From assembly GCF_933775445.1 (NCBI RefSeq), contig NC_065872.1, positions 11,780,001 to 11,844,000 of the forward strand: DNA of 64,000 bases. Direction: 5' to 3'. A program made the translations under genes and the position numbers. The notes beneath the pieces are model-generated. The model was not told where the DNA came from. It did not search any database and saw only the letters and a program-made list of their open reading frames with translations. Positions 14,020-27,700 of this stretch are shown here, piece after piece; position 1 is the first letter of the stretch; every line of letters begins with the position of its first letter. This DNA comes from Argentina anserina (taxonomy: Eukaryota > Streptophyta > Magnoliopsida > Rosales > Rosaceae).

Positions 14020-17000
14020 AGGTTTAAGAGAGAGAGAGAGGGGGGGGAGAGGACTAGGACAGTGGGGCGGGTAGTTAGAAGGGAGGAGAGGGAGAGGGTA
14101 TTTTGGGGAATGTGTGACTTCAAAGGGAGGAAGGGGTCAGAGGGTGTGATTTAGTGGGAAATTTAGGTGGGTCAGGGGGTATTTACGACATTTGGATAGG
14201 GGTAGGGGCTGCTGTCTTACCAAACCGATGGTCGGGATTGTTGCCACTTCTTGCAATATTGATCATTTCCTCTCATTCATCACCTACCCAAATATCTTAC
14301 CTTTTTTGTTTTTTTAGTTTTAATCATATAATCTCATCCTCAATTGATTTTACCATATTTTGGAAGTTGAAAACTAACACTGTTATGATTTTTTTTTTCA
14401 GCTGCTAAATATAGTTTAGATCGGATTCAATGATTGGAAAACTCGTAGCAGTGTATTGCAAGGACATATGGTGAATTTTTTGTTTTTCTTCTCTATAATG
14501 TGCCTGTGTCCAAGGATGACTGCAAGTAGGAACAAATGTTTTTGGTTTATGGTATGTACTATTTGAGAGGGATGGTATACCCTGGAATATTATAGAAATT
14601 GTGTTTACATTTTCAATTGTAAGTAAAAGACACGTGTGACTTATATTAGGTGAAATAAAACAAGCAGGATCTCTTTTGAAAAATAACATTTTAACTGGTA
14701 AGATTATATCAAATTACCAGTTAGCTAGATATAAATTTATTTTGATAGAAGGATTCTCAATTTTTAAGTTCAACTCAACATTTTGTATGGAAGGAATAGA
14801 TGTAATAGAGTAATACATAGTCAAAAAAAGACACACACATATATACATAAGTGACATAATAGGGTATTAACCATAAAAGTAAACTAATTTCTTCTGGATA
14901 CTATACATGTTTTTTTTTTTTGCAATAATACACCGTGCGTAATGAGTTTAAGATAAGTAAATCTTACTCCATTTCTTCTAAGAGTCATAGCTTGAGAGTT
15001 GAGACTTTCAGTTGTCCTATAAACTGGAATACTTGATTCCACTAATCAAGATTCTTAACCAAAAATATATCAGACAATACTACCAACACATACAGTTGCA
15101 TTAATTGCAAATTTTGTACATGTCAATGATATGCAATTGTGACATATGCAAAAGACTAGCATGCAATACTGAAGAATATGATTTTGGCGGTTGAACAAAT
15201 CAAAAACTCATTCAGGCATTCTGGCTCATTACAAATCGATCAGCTCGTATACAACTACGAGGTAATTCATTTTGATGTTTGGTAACATATGTATAAAAGT
15301 TCATCGAGCTATGCGAGCAGTGGATGCAAAAGTGGTTCCGTTTGAAGTTTAGAATGAACTGCCTTATGCCCATTCGTCCCTTCAATCAAGATTGCACCCT
15401 CAACGTATTATTTGGAATGCGAAAATTGTTTTCTCTTAATACTTATTTTCTGCAAGCAAAACAAACGACGTTAATCATGTTCCCAACTCGAAATTACTAT
15501 AAAGTATATGAGATCCCATACAGTTATTGTTTATTTTTCTGGTTTTTCAGGCAAAGCTTCAATTCCTTCAGGCATAGGTCGTAGTCGCATATAAAAATCA
15601 GCACGGGGAATCAATTCAGAGTATATTCATCCAAAGATGCTCACGTGCAAATCTAGAGAGAGCACGAGGAAAAGAACACGTAGAGAGAGCTATTCCACTG
15701 ATTCTCATGAAATTGTTACGTATTACTTGTTAGCCCGCGTCACCCGAAATATCGTATCGATTTGAGAGAACAAGACTGTTTTTTTTTTGGTCAACAACAA
15801 GACACCATTTCATCAGTCGCATAATGTTTCCCTAAGATTGTAGAACAAAACGAGTGTTCATGTCTTAAAGTTTGTATTAAAGTTGGTTTGGATAATTATC
15901 GCCATATATATATGTAGTTAAGTACATCAATAACAATACGAAAATTATAGACTTGTTCTATATGTACGTTCTTGAAAATTGAAACATGCAATGAAGTTAA
16001 CTGATGTTTAACATCAGTACAGTATATATATAAATATTTTTTTTTTCTTAATGGCCGGCTGCATCGCATTATTTATAAAAAGTTGTCAAACCAACAATGG
16101 CAAGTCGGAGATGTATGCACGCGAACCAGACATCCCAAAAGTCACTGTTTATAGGAAGGAAAAACAGTTAAAGAAAGTGGGAAAATGAAGCACAGACATG
16201 CACCCCCAACCAACATCCCATGCTAGCTAGAATAAACATCGTTGGAGATGTAGCTAGTAAGCACGAGAAGCAAGCAGCCTTGTTGCCCTCTAAGAGAACG
16301 TACACACTTTCTTAGGCAATGTATGTGAAAAATCGCTGCTAGTTACGTCACAAACGATCTAAACATTGCACAAAGAAGACATGAGATCCGATATGGTACG
16401 TACGTTCGTTTTGATATCCAAGAAAACAAGACATAAAAGGTAAAAAGGGAGCAATGCGTAGGGGGTTTATCAGAGGCCGGAAGCTAGCCAAAATCCAACC
16501 GGAGGAGAGACGGCCAGACGGAAACTCAGAGTACGTACGTAGAAACCCGCCCTACCACAAGTCCACAATGTACAGAACTTTCTCTTGAATTCAAATGTTT
16601 AGTATTAATCGATGTACATATCAATTCAATACACTAATTCCCGAAATTTCTCATCCCATTTTCTTAATTAAAATAATAAATTCACAGCCATTTTGCTCAT
16701 CCCATTTCAGTTATACGATATGATATGAAGCTTAACATTTCATCATCTCCTATCGATCTCTAGGTTATTACCCATGGTCTTTAAACAAATGATCAGCAGT
16801 GGGGTAACTAGTTATACTAGATTAAAGAATCTCATCAATGGAACTAATTAAACTAATTAATATGCTCCTCTTTTACATATTATACTAGGATAACTAGCTA
16901 CAAGGTGATCAAGACTTGGAATCAGCCACAACTCGTCAATGGTCATCCAACTGAAATTCAACCAAGTAATCTGGCTTCCAGATAGAATATCTTTAGCTGC

Positions 17001-18393
17001 CTGCCTGCCTGCCTAGGATCTGCTTTCTAATCATGGGGGTAGATTTGTTCTAATTTCTATATTTACACCAATATTAAAACTCCAACGAACATGGATTAAT
17101 ATATTAATTCGACTTCCTGAGACGGCTTCGTCGATCGAAGATGGAATATATCAATTATTTATATGCACAACAACTATAGTGCAGATATGGAACGTAAATT
17201 TAAACTTACAAGCAACGAATTCATCTCATATGATCAGCTAGCTATTTAGGGTTTATAATCTGTTTAGGTCTTAGAATTCACCAATTAGGTCTATTATTTT
17301 AAAATGATCGAATTTGACAAGGAAGTACTTGGGACAAAGTACGTGTTTTTCGGGATTGTCTGTTGTGCGGGATTGTCTGTTGTGCAGTAAGGTATGTTAT
17401 ACAGACACAAGTGTGTGGTGAAGGAGGGATATCATAAAATGCACACTGGGTGTGAGAGATTTATTTGTGGAGTAAAATGCTGCTGCATGCGTATAACAAA
17501 ATTCTCCGTGTTTCTCAGGTATTCAAGTCGACTGTCGGAGAAAGTTGGCTGGAGGACCCGCCTCTAAGAAGCAGCATATGCTAGCTTCTGCCGCTGCTAC
17601 CTTCTGTAGGGTATATATATCTGACTGATCGTGAATCGAAACTCTTGTTGATCATTTGAATGCGACTGCAATAGATCGATCCATATCATTGAATAAGGCA
17701 AGCAAAATGAAATCGACCATTAGATGGAAAAGTTGGATGGAAGCGTTATTGTTGTATATACGATATGATTGGGAACGAGATCAGCATGGTCGTGTAATGA
17801 CTCACGATTAAGCAACAAGAGGTCAACCCAGCAGCAAAGCTTCAACGATTTGATCCTTCTGCTGCAACAAATGGCTATCCCAGCTTATATATTATTGTAC
17901 ATATATATACCAAAATGAATAGAATATAATCAATATATATATTCAATGCATGCCATAGTTGATTAAGTAGTTGATCATCAATTTGTTCCAAAGTTAGCTA
18001 GGATTCAGGTTAGTTGTTTTAATTAATACGAACTAAAATATGGTCTGAAAACACGTGTTGTACAACCTGCAGCTAGCTTGAGCGGCTTGGCATGTAAACT
18101 GTGTTGGAGACTTGGAGGTACCTAAACTCCAACAGTCAGGTTCAGCTTTTCTTCAACCCAATCAAAGGTACCTAATTAGCACATCAAGCTTTTTCTACTT
18201 ATTGGGACTTTTTATGACCCTGTAAAAAGTGGTAGGACAACAGCTCCTTATGTAGATTTTGCCAGATCCCAGATGGTTGGAATTAGTCATAGACGTGCAG
18301 AGAGACAGATCGATCTGTTAAAAACCTTTTGCTAGCTTTTTAACGTAAAAGAATTTAACATTTACCATGCATATATAATTATATATATATATA
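14020..18393. other. Gene-free region
   Basis: After the GA-rich DAHP synthase upstream region (to about 14150) the sequence is AT-rich with no convincing exon, RNA gene or transposon terminus. Minor features are a duplicated GGGATTGTCTGTTGTGC at about 17353-17386 and a (CTGC)n run near 17000. Open frames at 14405-14689 and 15324-15584 lack homology I can recognise. Confidence 0.5.
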
Positions 18394-18800
18394 TTTTTTC
18401 AAATAAGGAGATCCGCACCAATGGTTTTGGTGCAGATTTCCATTTTTAAACCACTTTTCGGTCGCATTTCTTCATTTCCACCGTCTAGTATCGAGATAAT
18501 ATTGTGTAGATCATCTCTGTAAAATTGCAGCCAATTTGGTGATCGTAAAGCCTCAAAATCGAAAGACAAGTGGACGGACTAAATTCTGTCAAACATGAAC
18601 CGTTCATGTTTTTAACAGAAAAACGCAAATTTGAGGGCCTTAGCAATCATCAAATTGGTTGAAATTTTGCAGAGATTATCTATACAATTGTATCTAGATA
18701 CTAGACGCTGGAGATGAAGAAATTTGATCGAAAATTTATGCGAAAATGGAAATCCGCACCAAAAACATTTGGTGCGGACCTCTGCATCAAAAAAACTGTA
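18394..18800. mobile_element. Foldback MITE, second family member
   Basis: About 405 bp flanked by TATATA on both sides. The subterminal AGATCCGCACCAATGGTTTT is mirrored by AAAACATTTGGTGCGGACCT near the right end. The arms carry CCACCGTCTAGTATCGAGAT and its diverged complement ATCTAGATACTAGACGCTGG. The block order, spacing and several motifs (GTAGATCATCTC, ATTTTGCAGAGAT) match the element in PABN intron 5, though the arms are more diverged. No coding capacity. Confidence 0.8.
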
Positions 18801-19834
18801 TATATATCGCTCTTTATTAATTTATAACATCCGAGTCCCCTACGTATTGCAAACTTTGGACTTCAGAGTTTCAGACCGGCCAGAACAGGAACTCTGTAAC
18901 TAGCTAGCTAGTAATTAATTTGGTTTCTTCTAGTGCAAAAGTCTGCCAAACTGGTTGATCATGACAATGAACGAATCAATCTATGTTTCATTTTTGTTGC
19001 AGATAGTTAGTATTGTGTCATGTTTGTCATTGATCTAAGTGATGAAGGAGTCGGACGTATTTGAAGTTTGAATTTGTCATTTGTCAAGGTCGAGGTGCAG
19101 CGGACTAGTCATTGTGTAATATGTATTTTAAGGAACTTAGCATTAAGCCTCTTGATTACATCGTGAACTTGAGGCTGAGGGGAGGTTGATAACCAAGAGA
19201 AAGCTGGCAATTAAGAAGAAGCACGCTCGAGCTCATTGGTCTAAACGGTCGGAAATAATTGTTATTATGAACGTAGTTTCGGACTTTCGGTCAGCATTGT
19301 TATTTCCATTTTAGTTAGATTTAATATTGTGGCTTTCTTGCACTAAAATAAACGGGAGAGGTTGGTATATATACAGTATAGGATATTTAATGCCATATAT
19401 GCGTACGTATACGAACAATGTTGGTTCGGTCATTTTGTTTAGCTCAAATAGTAAATGTTTTATTGAGTTGACATTGAACATATATATTAAAAAATGCAAA
19501 TTTAAAATCTAATTAGAAAAAGCAGTGCAAACAATCCTACTTTTTATATGTTTAGACGTTTAGTAGTTCGATCTTAGGGCGGGATATTTTGTGTTGTTTG
19601 ACTTGTTTCTCTCTCTCTACCTTTCTAATTAATGGATTGACACCGTACCCTACAGTATTTCAAATTAAACAAAAATAATTATATGCTAAAAGTTCATCAT
19701 ATCAAACATGCCGACGATGTTAGCCCTAGTTGTTAGGATAATTTAGACTAGTTCGATTCTCCTTCAATATAACAAGAAAAAGAAAAACTCAAGGCATGCA
19801 TATATGTCCTCGGTCATATGACAGCAATCTGAAA
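18801..19834. other. Gene-free spacer
   Basis: AT-rich sequence between the MITE and the degraded LTR. Complementary short frames at 19311-19512 are not supported by codon or family evidence. Nothing else is identified. Confidence 0.5.
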
Positions 19835-21700
19835 TATCACGACTCCGAAATTTCAAATATGAAACTCGAAAATCGAAGCTATGAAAACTCAAAAACAATC
19901 TCAATAATTCGAAATTATTTTATCGTCACAACATATCATTACTGAGTTCATAGTACAACTCATTCAAATGGATTATTACAAACCAATTTAAAATTCAAGC
20001 ATTATTTCAAATGAAAATGTATAATCCTCATAATCCTCACCACAAGATAAAATAAAACAACTTCGAAGTCTTCAGAGTTGTCCGTCGATTCTGCTAATCC
20101 ACACCTGCAGAACTATCCCCTACACCATCGAATAGGTGCACCGGGATTGTAAACACAAACCCGGTAAGCTTTGCAGCTCGTATGAGTAAAACAACATTTT
20201 AGCTCGTATATAAATACAAACGAGAAATCACAAAATTATTTAATTATAAATGTACTCATGAGTCATTTGACAGCCCATCTGGTTGTCTAATAATATCTGA
20301 AAATATAAGTGCTCATGAGAAATTGGGCAACCCATATGTTTACTCCAATACATTTATAATACGGGTACTCACGAGCGCCTAGTACTCATCTGTTACCCCT
20401 CATGTAGTATGCCGCCAGACATTGGGCAACCACGTGCTACCCAATATCCAAAAAATGTGGGTACTCATAAACCGGTAACTCATATGTTACCTCTCATGCT
20501 AGTACACCGGCAGACATACTAGAGCTCTAACTGTATCGTAACTGTCGCCCGGCCAAGGCTAGGTTCCGACATGCCAACACATCCGAAGACTGGTCCGAAA
20601 ACAACAAACGTTTTCACATAACTCAAGTTAAAACCACTTAACCACGTACGAACAATCCTCAGATATTGTCGTACAAAACCAAGTGACATGCTCAATAAAT
20701 AAATATCAATGTCATAAATAAACTTATTTGGAATCGGGAATATGACAGTATATAATATAGCAACCCATATATGTATCGATTTTACCAATTATACACATAC
20801 ACAACTCACTATATCATATACATATCATAGTTCGATCTTATAAAATAAATGTAATTATGAATCTCCGCTAAGGGTAAATTCATCACTGTGAGATTTTACT
20901 CACCTTATAATCCTGAGCGAAATTTCCACAATTCCGCAAGCGAATCCTTTACTTGTTGTGTCGATCACCTATAATAGATAAGAAGTGAATTTTTGAAGCA
21001 TTACGTAAAACCTTAAATGCCGAAACAGTAATAATGTTTTACTATTAAGCAATTTCTAGTTTTTACGAAATTACTATTTACGTATCACTATTCAAATACG
21101 TATTGTTTACGTATTATTATTCATAGTAAATATTGTCAGTAAATACAAATCACTGATTTACCTTTTAGAAATTACTGTATGTAAATTACATTTACCGTAG
21201 GTAATTTACGTTTTACATTTACCTTACAAAAATCACTTTTTACAAAAATGCACTGTTTCAAAAAAATCACTGTTCACGCGCCGCACGTGGCGGCGCGTGG
21301 GGTTCATGCGCCACCTCCGGCGACCGCGCGTAGCGCTCACACCTATTTTTGTTCAATTAGTATTTAGTAGTTAATATTATTTGGTATATTTTGAAGTATA
21401 TGTTTATAAATATATTAAATTTAAATTAAAAATTAACAAAAACGATAAATCCGATATAATCCGATATATCTCGATATATCCCCGTTATATCCTTATTTTA
21501 CAAAACCGATACGATGCCGATAACCGCTATTTAGACCATTGCTCACACGCCTCCCCACAGTGGCAGCACGTGGAGTTCACGCGCCGCTCGAATCGCCGCG
21601 CGTGGCTTGCCCACCGCCGCCCAAAACCAGTCGCTTGCCTTCCTCCACCATTCCCACGGCCTCAAGCCGCCTCCTGCCCCCTTCACGGTGGAACTTCTAG
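19835..21700 (-). mobile_element. Degraded LTR of the Tekay/Del-like gypsy family
   Basis: It aligns in order with the LTRs of the complete gypsy element: ACGACTCCGAAATTTC start, ACTCATTCAAATGGATTATT, the paired ACCGGG/CCCGGT motif at 20140-20165, GTACTCATGAG blocks, TTTTACTCACCTTAT, ACTGTTTTTAC-type repeats and a GC-rich CGCGCC segment near 21290. Orientation follows the complete element, whose genes read on the minus strand. The terminal TG is mutated and the far end, expected to finish in TTATTACA, is missing. The fragment runs straight into the first ankyrin-gene exon. The right boundary is approximate. Confidence 0.8.
21343..21540. mobile_element. 198-bp AT-rich insertion with 8-bp direct repeats
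   Basis: The octamer GCTCACAC occurs at 21335-21342 and again at 21541-21548, bracketing 198 bp that interrupt the GC-rich LTR segment. The insert contains repeated CGATAT/CCGATAT motifs. Eight-bp duplications are usual for hAT elements, but I see no convincing terminal inverted repeat, so the class is open. Confidence 0.55.
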
Positions 21701-21764
21701 CTGCAGACCAACGAGTCATCCGTTACCACCTGGCCTTGGAACACCGATTATCGCAATTGTTCAA

Positions 21765-24431
21765 AGTCCTGACTTTACATTTGCTGGATGGAAAAATTCT
21801 ACTGAAAACCCTGATGACCCTGATGTTCAGATTGGTTATGATCAGCAAACTGATGATCTCGAAGCTACATATGCTGCAGAAGAAGCCGAAGCAAGACAAA
21901 GGGAAAATGCAGCGGTAGCAGATTCCCCAGTAGTAACCCACTCAAGCTTCATTTCAAGTATGTGTTGTCGACTAATTTTGGGTAGGATAAATTCTACATG
22001 CACTTAACTAATAATAATATATATGTGTGTCAAGTTTGCTGGCCACTCAGAAAATTGCTTGATATGGGGAGGAATGAGGCGTCATCTCATTCCATCAACG
22101 ACCATGAAACTAGTATTGCTGGACCACCAAGTGAGCATGTACCAAATAACGTCGCAAATCCATCCAACAGTATTTCGTGTATGTTCTTCCAACTTACTAA
22201 TATCCTGAATTGATATTTGTTCTTTGTGATTTACGCAGAACATGCATGTAATAGGTTACGTGGAATTAATTTCTCTACTCAATTTTGTTGATTCGTGTCA
22301 ACGTTCTTGGCAGCGGTGATAAATAGTGACCTAGTACCCCATGTTCCTCTACATCTTGCTGCTCTCAAAGGTGACTGGAATACTGCTAAAATCATCTTGC
22401 AATCAAACCCTGGAGCTGTAAGGGCTAGGATTACAAAGGGTTCTGAAACAGCTCTTCACATCGCGGCCGGAGCTAAACATACCTTCTTTGTTGAGGAGCT
22501 GGTCAAATGGATGAATCCAGAGGATCTTGAGCTGAAGAATGACGTGGAAAACACTGCCCTATTTTTCGCTGCTGTTTCGGCTATCAAAAGGATCGCTGAG
22601 GCAATGGTGGAGGTTAATTCAAGATTACCTCGGATCCGAGGTAGTAACAATTCAACAGCTCTGCATATGGCTACTTTGCTTGGGCACAGGGAGATGGTAT
22701 GGTATCTTTACAGCAAGACTAAAAGAATTTTGACCTACCAGGACCGTGTAGGGCTTCTTATTGCTGCCATAACAGCAGATCTTTATGGTAAGCCTACCAG
22801 CCATAAATTAACAACTGAAATTTCATCCTAAATTACATAGCCATAGCGGGAACAATTTTTCTTAGTCGATCGTCCATGTCCAAATTCTTTGGGCAACTGG
22901 ACTACTGGAGTTCTTATGTCTATATGTTATGCGAAAACAAAACATCGAATATATATGGCATCATTATTGATAAATCATTCTCAGCAAAATTGTCACCCAA
23001 ATCTTCTATTTTAGTATTGCAAATGTTCACATGCATATGTAGTGGTTTCAAAGAGAATGTCCACGCATATGCAGATAGACTATAGAGAATTTGGTACACT
23101 TGCATGCATATATAATATCTAGCTAGTTCATGTTGATAATTGCAGATGTAGCTCTTGATATTGTTAAGCAACACCCTGAAATGGCTCTTGCTCGAGATGA
23201 AAACGAAGAGACTGCACTCCATGTAATGGCTCGAAAGCCTTCAGCATACTATTATGGCCGTCAGCTTGGATTGTGGAAACGATGCATATCATCTTGTCAG
23301 TAAATTATGTGCTTATATATAATTCTATATCGTGACATGAAAAACAAACAACTTTTTTTTTATTGACTTTATTCTACTTTGGGCAGTTCCCAGGAACTTC
23401 GAGCGTTCCTGCGAGAAAAAGGTAAAGCATGCACTAGCCACTGAACTTGTGAAGCAGCTGTGGAAGAAAGTTCTGACATTAGAAAATGATAGCAAGATAG
23501 GTGATCTGATTCGAAAACCTTCTCGCTTATTGTTTACTGCAGCAGAGTTGGGTAACCTTGACTTTTTGATTGTAATCATCAGATCATACCCCAATCTCAT
23601 TTGGAAAGTTGATGAACAAAATCGAAGCATATTTCACATTGCAGTTGTTCACAGGCAGGAGAAAGTTTTCAATCTTATCTATGAATTAGGCGGGTTGAAA
23701 GATCTAATTGCATCTTATAAAGATCATAACAATAACAGTATGCTTCATTTGGCTGCAAAACTTGCACCCGCCAATAGACTTAATACTGATACCGGAGCAG
23801 CATTTCAATTGAGAAGAGAGTTGCTGTGGTTTAAGGTAACATTTAAATTTTGTATGTAACCAATTGATCGAAAAAAGCGTCGCTGTGGTTTATCAAGGGT
23901 GATGTACGTATAACAATATAACATACAGTATTGATAAAATGTTCAGGAAGTTGAGAAGATTGTCCAACCGTTATACAAAGAGATGAGGAACTCTGATGGC
24001 AAAACACCTCAAATCCTGTTCACTGAGGAGCACAAAGAATTGCTAAAAGAAGGAGAAACGTGGATGAAGGGCACCGCATCATCATGCATGGTCGTTGCAA
24101 CTCTCATCGCCACCGTAATGTTTGCTGTTTTCTCCACCGTCCCTGGTGGCAACGACAATCACACAGGCCTGCCCATATTCCTACGAAAAACGGCCTTAAA
24201 AGTCTTTGCCATATCAGATGCAGTATCGCTTGTCTCCTCTGCCACTTCGATCTTGAGTTTTCTCTCGATTCTAACCTCACGCTACTCCGAAGGTGACTTC
24301 CTCCATTCTCTACCAAACAGGTTGATCGTAGGGCTTGCAACCCTATTCATCTCAATAGCTACGATGATGATCACATACGTTGCAACGTTGTTTATTGTTC
24401 TCGGCCCTGGAAATAAAGGCATCAAAGTTCC
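21765..24431 (+). CDS. Ankyrin-repeat PGG-domain membrane protein (ITN1-like), disrupted by copia
   Basis: Exons fit as: about 21765-21957, 22035-22178, 22314-22787, 23146-23295, 23387-23835 and 23947 onward, with phases agreeing at every join. Ankyrin repeats are visible as VPLHLAALKGDWNTAKIIL, ETALHIAAGAKH, STALHMATLLGH, ETALHVMAR and SMLHLAA. The PGG domain follows (TWMKGTASSCMVVATLIA, then TVPGGN) with three hydrophobic segments. The family is plant-specific with N-terminal ankyrin repeats and a C-terminal multi-pass domain; members act in salt, defence or ABA responses, but the exact role here is unknown. At 24431 the last exon is cut by the copia element. Translation would run on into the LTR and stop at 24679-24681, replacing the final transmembrane segment. 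The first exon abuts a degraded LTR, so the true start is uncertain and may also be lost. Confidence 0.8.
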
Positions 24432-24689
24432 TGTTAATATATGCCTTGAATCATCCAATCTGTTCTGGCGGCTTATCTGTATATCGGGTTATACTAGGTT
24501 ATGGTTTCCTATTAGGACTAGTATATCGGGTTTAGGGTTGTATATAAACAACCTATTGTGTGTTGTATACAAGCCGTTCTGTATTTTTCCTCAACATAAT
24601 AAAACTGTTCTTCTTCTGTCCGTGGACGTAGCTAACACATCGTTAGTGAACCACGTAAATCTGTGTTCTTTCTTGCACTAGTTATAACA
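24432..24689 (+). repeat. Copia 5' LTR
   Basis: 258 bp, TG...CA ends. It contains a TATA box TATATAAAC (24541-24549) and AATAAAA (24598-24604), so it carries its own promoter and poly(A) signals. Its first part is now read as the C-terminus of the ankyrin-gene frame. Confidence 0.95.
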
Positions 24690-24692
24690 AAT

Positions 24693-24704
24693 TGGTATCA
24701 GAGC
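24693..24704 (+). other. Copia primer binding site
   Basis: TGGTATCAGAGC, three bases after the LTR, matches the complement of the 3' end of plant initiator methionine tRNA. Confidence 0.9.
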
Positions 24705-24743
24705 CAGATTTATCTGGCCTGGTTGTGATTTCCGCCAAGAAAG

Positions 24744-27700
24744 ATGTCTGGTTTGAATGTGAAGATTGATAAATTCACAGGGAGGAACAGCTTCAGTTTA
24801 TGGCAGATCAAGATGCGAGCCTTGTTAAAACAACAAGGGATGTGGGCGCCGCTGGTTAAGAAGTCAGAGGATCAAGAAATCGCTGAGATGGCCAGTCTGG
24901 AGGAGAAGGCACACTCGACAATTCTGTTGTGCCTTGCAGATGATATAATCACCGAAGTCGCAGAGGAGGAATCTGCGGCTGGTCTGTGGTTGAAGCTTGA
25001 GAGTCTATACATGACGAAGTCTTTAACCAACAAGTTGCTTCTAAAGCGACGTCTGTTCGGTCTGCGTATGGAAGAAGGTACATCTCTAAGAGATCACTTA
25101 GATCAGTTAAACACTGTTCTATTAGAGTTGCGTAATATCGATGTTAAAGTTGATGATGAGGATGCTGCTCTAATTCTGTTGGTATCTCTACCTTCGTCGT
25201 ATGAGAATTTTGTGGATTCTTTTATTGGTGGGAGAGATACTCTGACTCTGGAGGATGTTAGATCATTTTTACATACTAGAGATATGCGCCATAAGGCGAT
25301 CGGTACTAGTTCAGACAGTCAGGCTGCAGGGTTGGTAGCCAGTGGAAGTTTGGGACAGAAAGGTTCAGGGAAGAAGAAATATAAGAATCCAGTTTCAAAG
25401 GGTTCCAAATCCAATGATGTCTGTAACTACTGTAAAGAGAAGGGACATTGGAAAAACGAATGTCCAAAGAAGAAGAAGCAGTCTGAGAAAGCATCAGGTA
25501 CTGCTGTTGTAGCAAAAGTTGACACCACTTCGGAAGAAGATCTGGCCTTGGTTGCAGATGCACACATACATCACAGGGATGTGTGGATTTTGGATACCGG
25601 GGCGTCTTATCATATATGTCCACGCAGAGAGTGGTTTTCAACCTATGAGCAGATAGATGGAGGCAATATTTCTATGGCAAACAGTTCTGCAAGTAAGGTG
25701 GTTGGAATTGGCTCAATAAAAATACGGACACATGATGGTAAATTCTGTACATTGAATGATGTTAGGCATGCTCCACACATGACGAAAAACTTGATTTCTT
25801 TGGGTCTTCTAGATAGCAAAGGTTTCAAGTACAAAGGCTCATGTGGAATTTTAAATGTCTACAAAGGTACCAATGTGGTTCTGAAAGGTGTCAAGCGAGG
25901 TACTTTATATATTCTGCAAGGTTCAACGCTGTCAGGCTCGGCTGCTGTTGCATCATCAGAGGTTCACAAGGATGATATGACCAAGCTATGGCACATGAGG
26001 CTTGGTCATATGAGTGAAAGAGGGATGCAAATTCTGTCAAAGAATGATCTTCTTGGTGGCCACAAGGTCAAGGATTTTAGTTTCTGTGAACATTGTATCT
26101 TTGGGAAGCTACATCGCAGAAAATTTCCTAAAACGATTCATAGAACTAAAGGCACGCTTGATTATATCCATTATGATTGTTGGGGTCCCTCTCGCATTGA
26201 CTCTTTGGGAGGTCACAGATATTTTGTGTCTATGATTGATGACTACTCAAGAATGACTTGGGTGTTCATGATGAAGCATAAAAGTGACGCTTTCAAGAAT
26301 TTCAAGCAGTGGAAGGCATTAGTTGAAAATCAAACAGGGAAGAAGATCAAGAGGCTGCGAACTGATAATGGTCTGGAATTTTGTTCTGCTGAATTTGGTG
26401 ATTTCTGCAAGACTGAAGGTATTGCAAGGCACCATACAGTCCGGAATACACCACAACAAAATGGTGTAGCAGAACGTATGAATCAGACACTTCTGGAGAG
26501 AGCTAGGTGCATGCTCTCTAATGCTGGATTAGAAAGAAGGTTCTGGGCAGAAGCGGTGAATATTGCTTGTTATCTGATAAATCGTGGACCACACACAGGT
26601 ATACATCTCAAAACACCTTATGAGATGTGGTCTGGTAAGTCTGCTGATTACTCCAATCTGAGGGTTTTTGGGTGCTCTGCTTACTATCATGTAAGTGAGG
26701 GTAAGTTAGAACCAAGAGCTAAAAAAGGAGTGTTTGTAGGCTATGGAGATGGGGTTAAAGGTTTCAGAATCTGGTCTCCATCTGAAAGGAGGGTTATACT
26801 GAGTAGGAATGTAGTATTTGATGAAAATTCTATGTTTAACCCTACTATGAAGTCTGTGGTTGTATCAGAAAATTGTAGTGTTGAGAAACATGTGGAGCAA
26901 CAAGTCACTGAAGATGTGAGTGAACCACAACAAGAAGATCAACACCTACATTCAGAATCAGAACAAATGGTTGCTAATCAGCATAGTTTGACTCATGAGC
27001 GATCTAGGAGACCAAACTTTGGGAAACCACCTACAAGGTATGGTTTTGAGGACATGGTGGCTTATGCACTACAGGTTGCTGAAGAGGTGGATCCTCATGA
27101 GCCGTCCACCTACAAGGAAGCAGTTACAAGTACAGAGTCAGCTCAATGGCTTGCTGCAATGGGAGATGAAATGGAATCACTTCAGAAAAATCAGACTTGG
27201 GAATTGACCAAACGACCTGATCAGGGGAGAAAGGTTATTACTTGCAAATGGATTTTCAAGAAAAAAGAAGGGTTGTCACCTGCTGAGGGCATCAAGTATA
27301 AAGCTCGAGTAGTTGCAAGAGGGTTCCATCAGAAAGAGGGAGTTGACTACAATGAGATTTTCTCACCTGTGGTCAGACATACTTCTATCAGGGTGCTACT
27401 AGCCATAGTTGCACATCAGAATCTGGAGCTTGAGCAACTAGATGTGAAGACAGCGTTCTTACATGGAGAATTGGAAGAAGAGATTTACATGACTCAGCCA
27501 GATGGTTTTCAAGTTCCCAGAAAGGAAGACTATGTTTGCAAGTTGAAGAAGTCCTTGTATGGACTAAAGCAGTCCCCTAGACAGTGGTACAAGAGGTTTG
27601 ATAGCTATATGATAGAGATCGGCTACATCAGGAGTCCGTATGATTGTTGTGTCTACTACAACAAGTTAACAAATGGTTCCCTCATTTATCTGGTCCTGTA

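Noticed and set aside
16000..17900. Possible microRNA precursor or lncRNA
   Set aside because: Only short imperfect hairpins were found and no known mature microRNA sequence was recognised.
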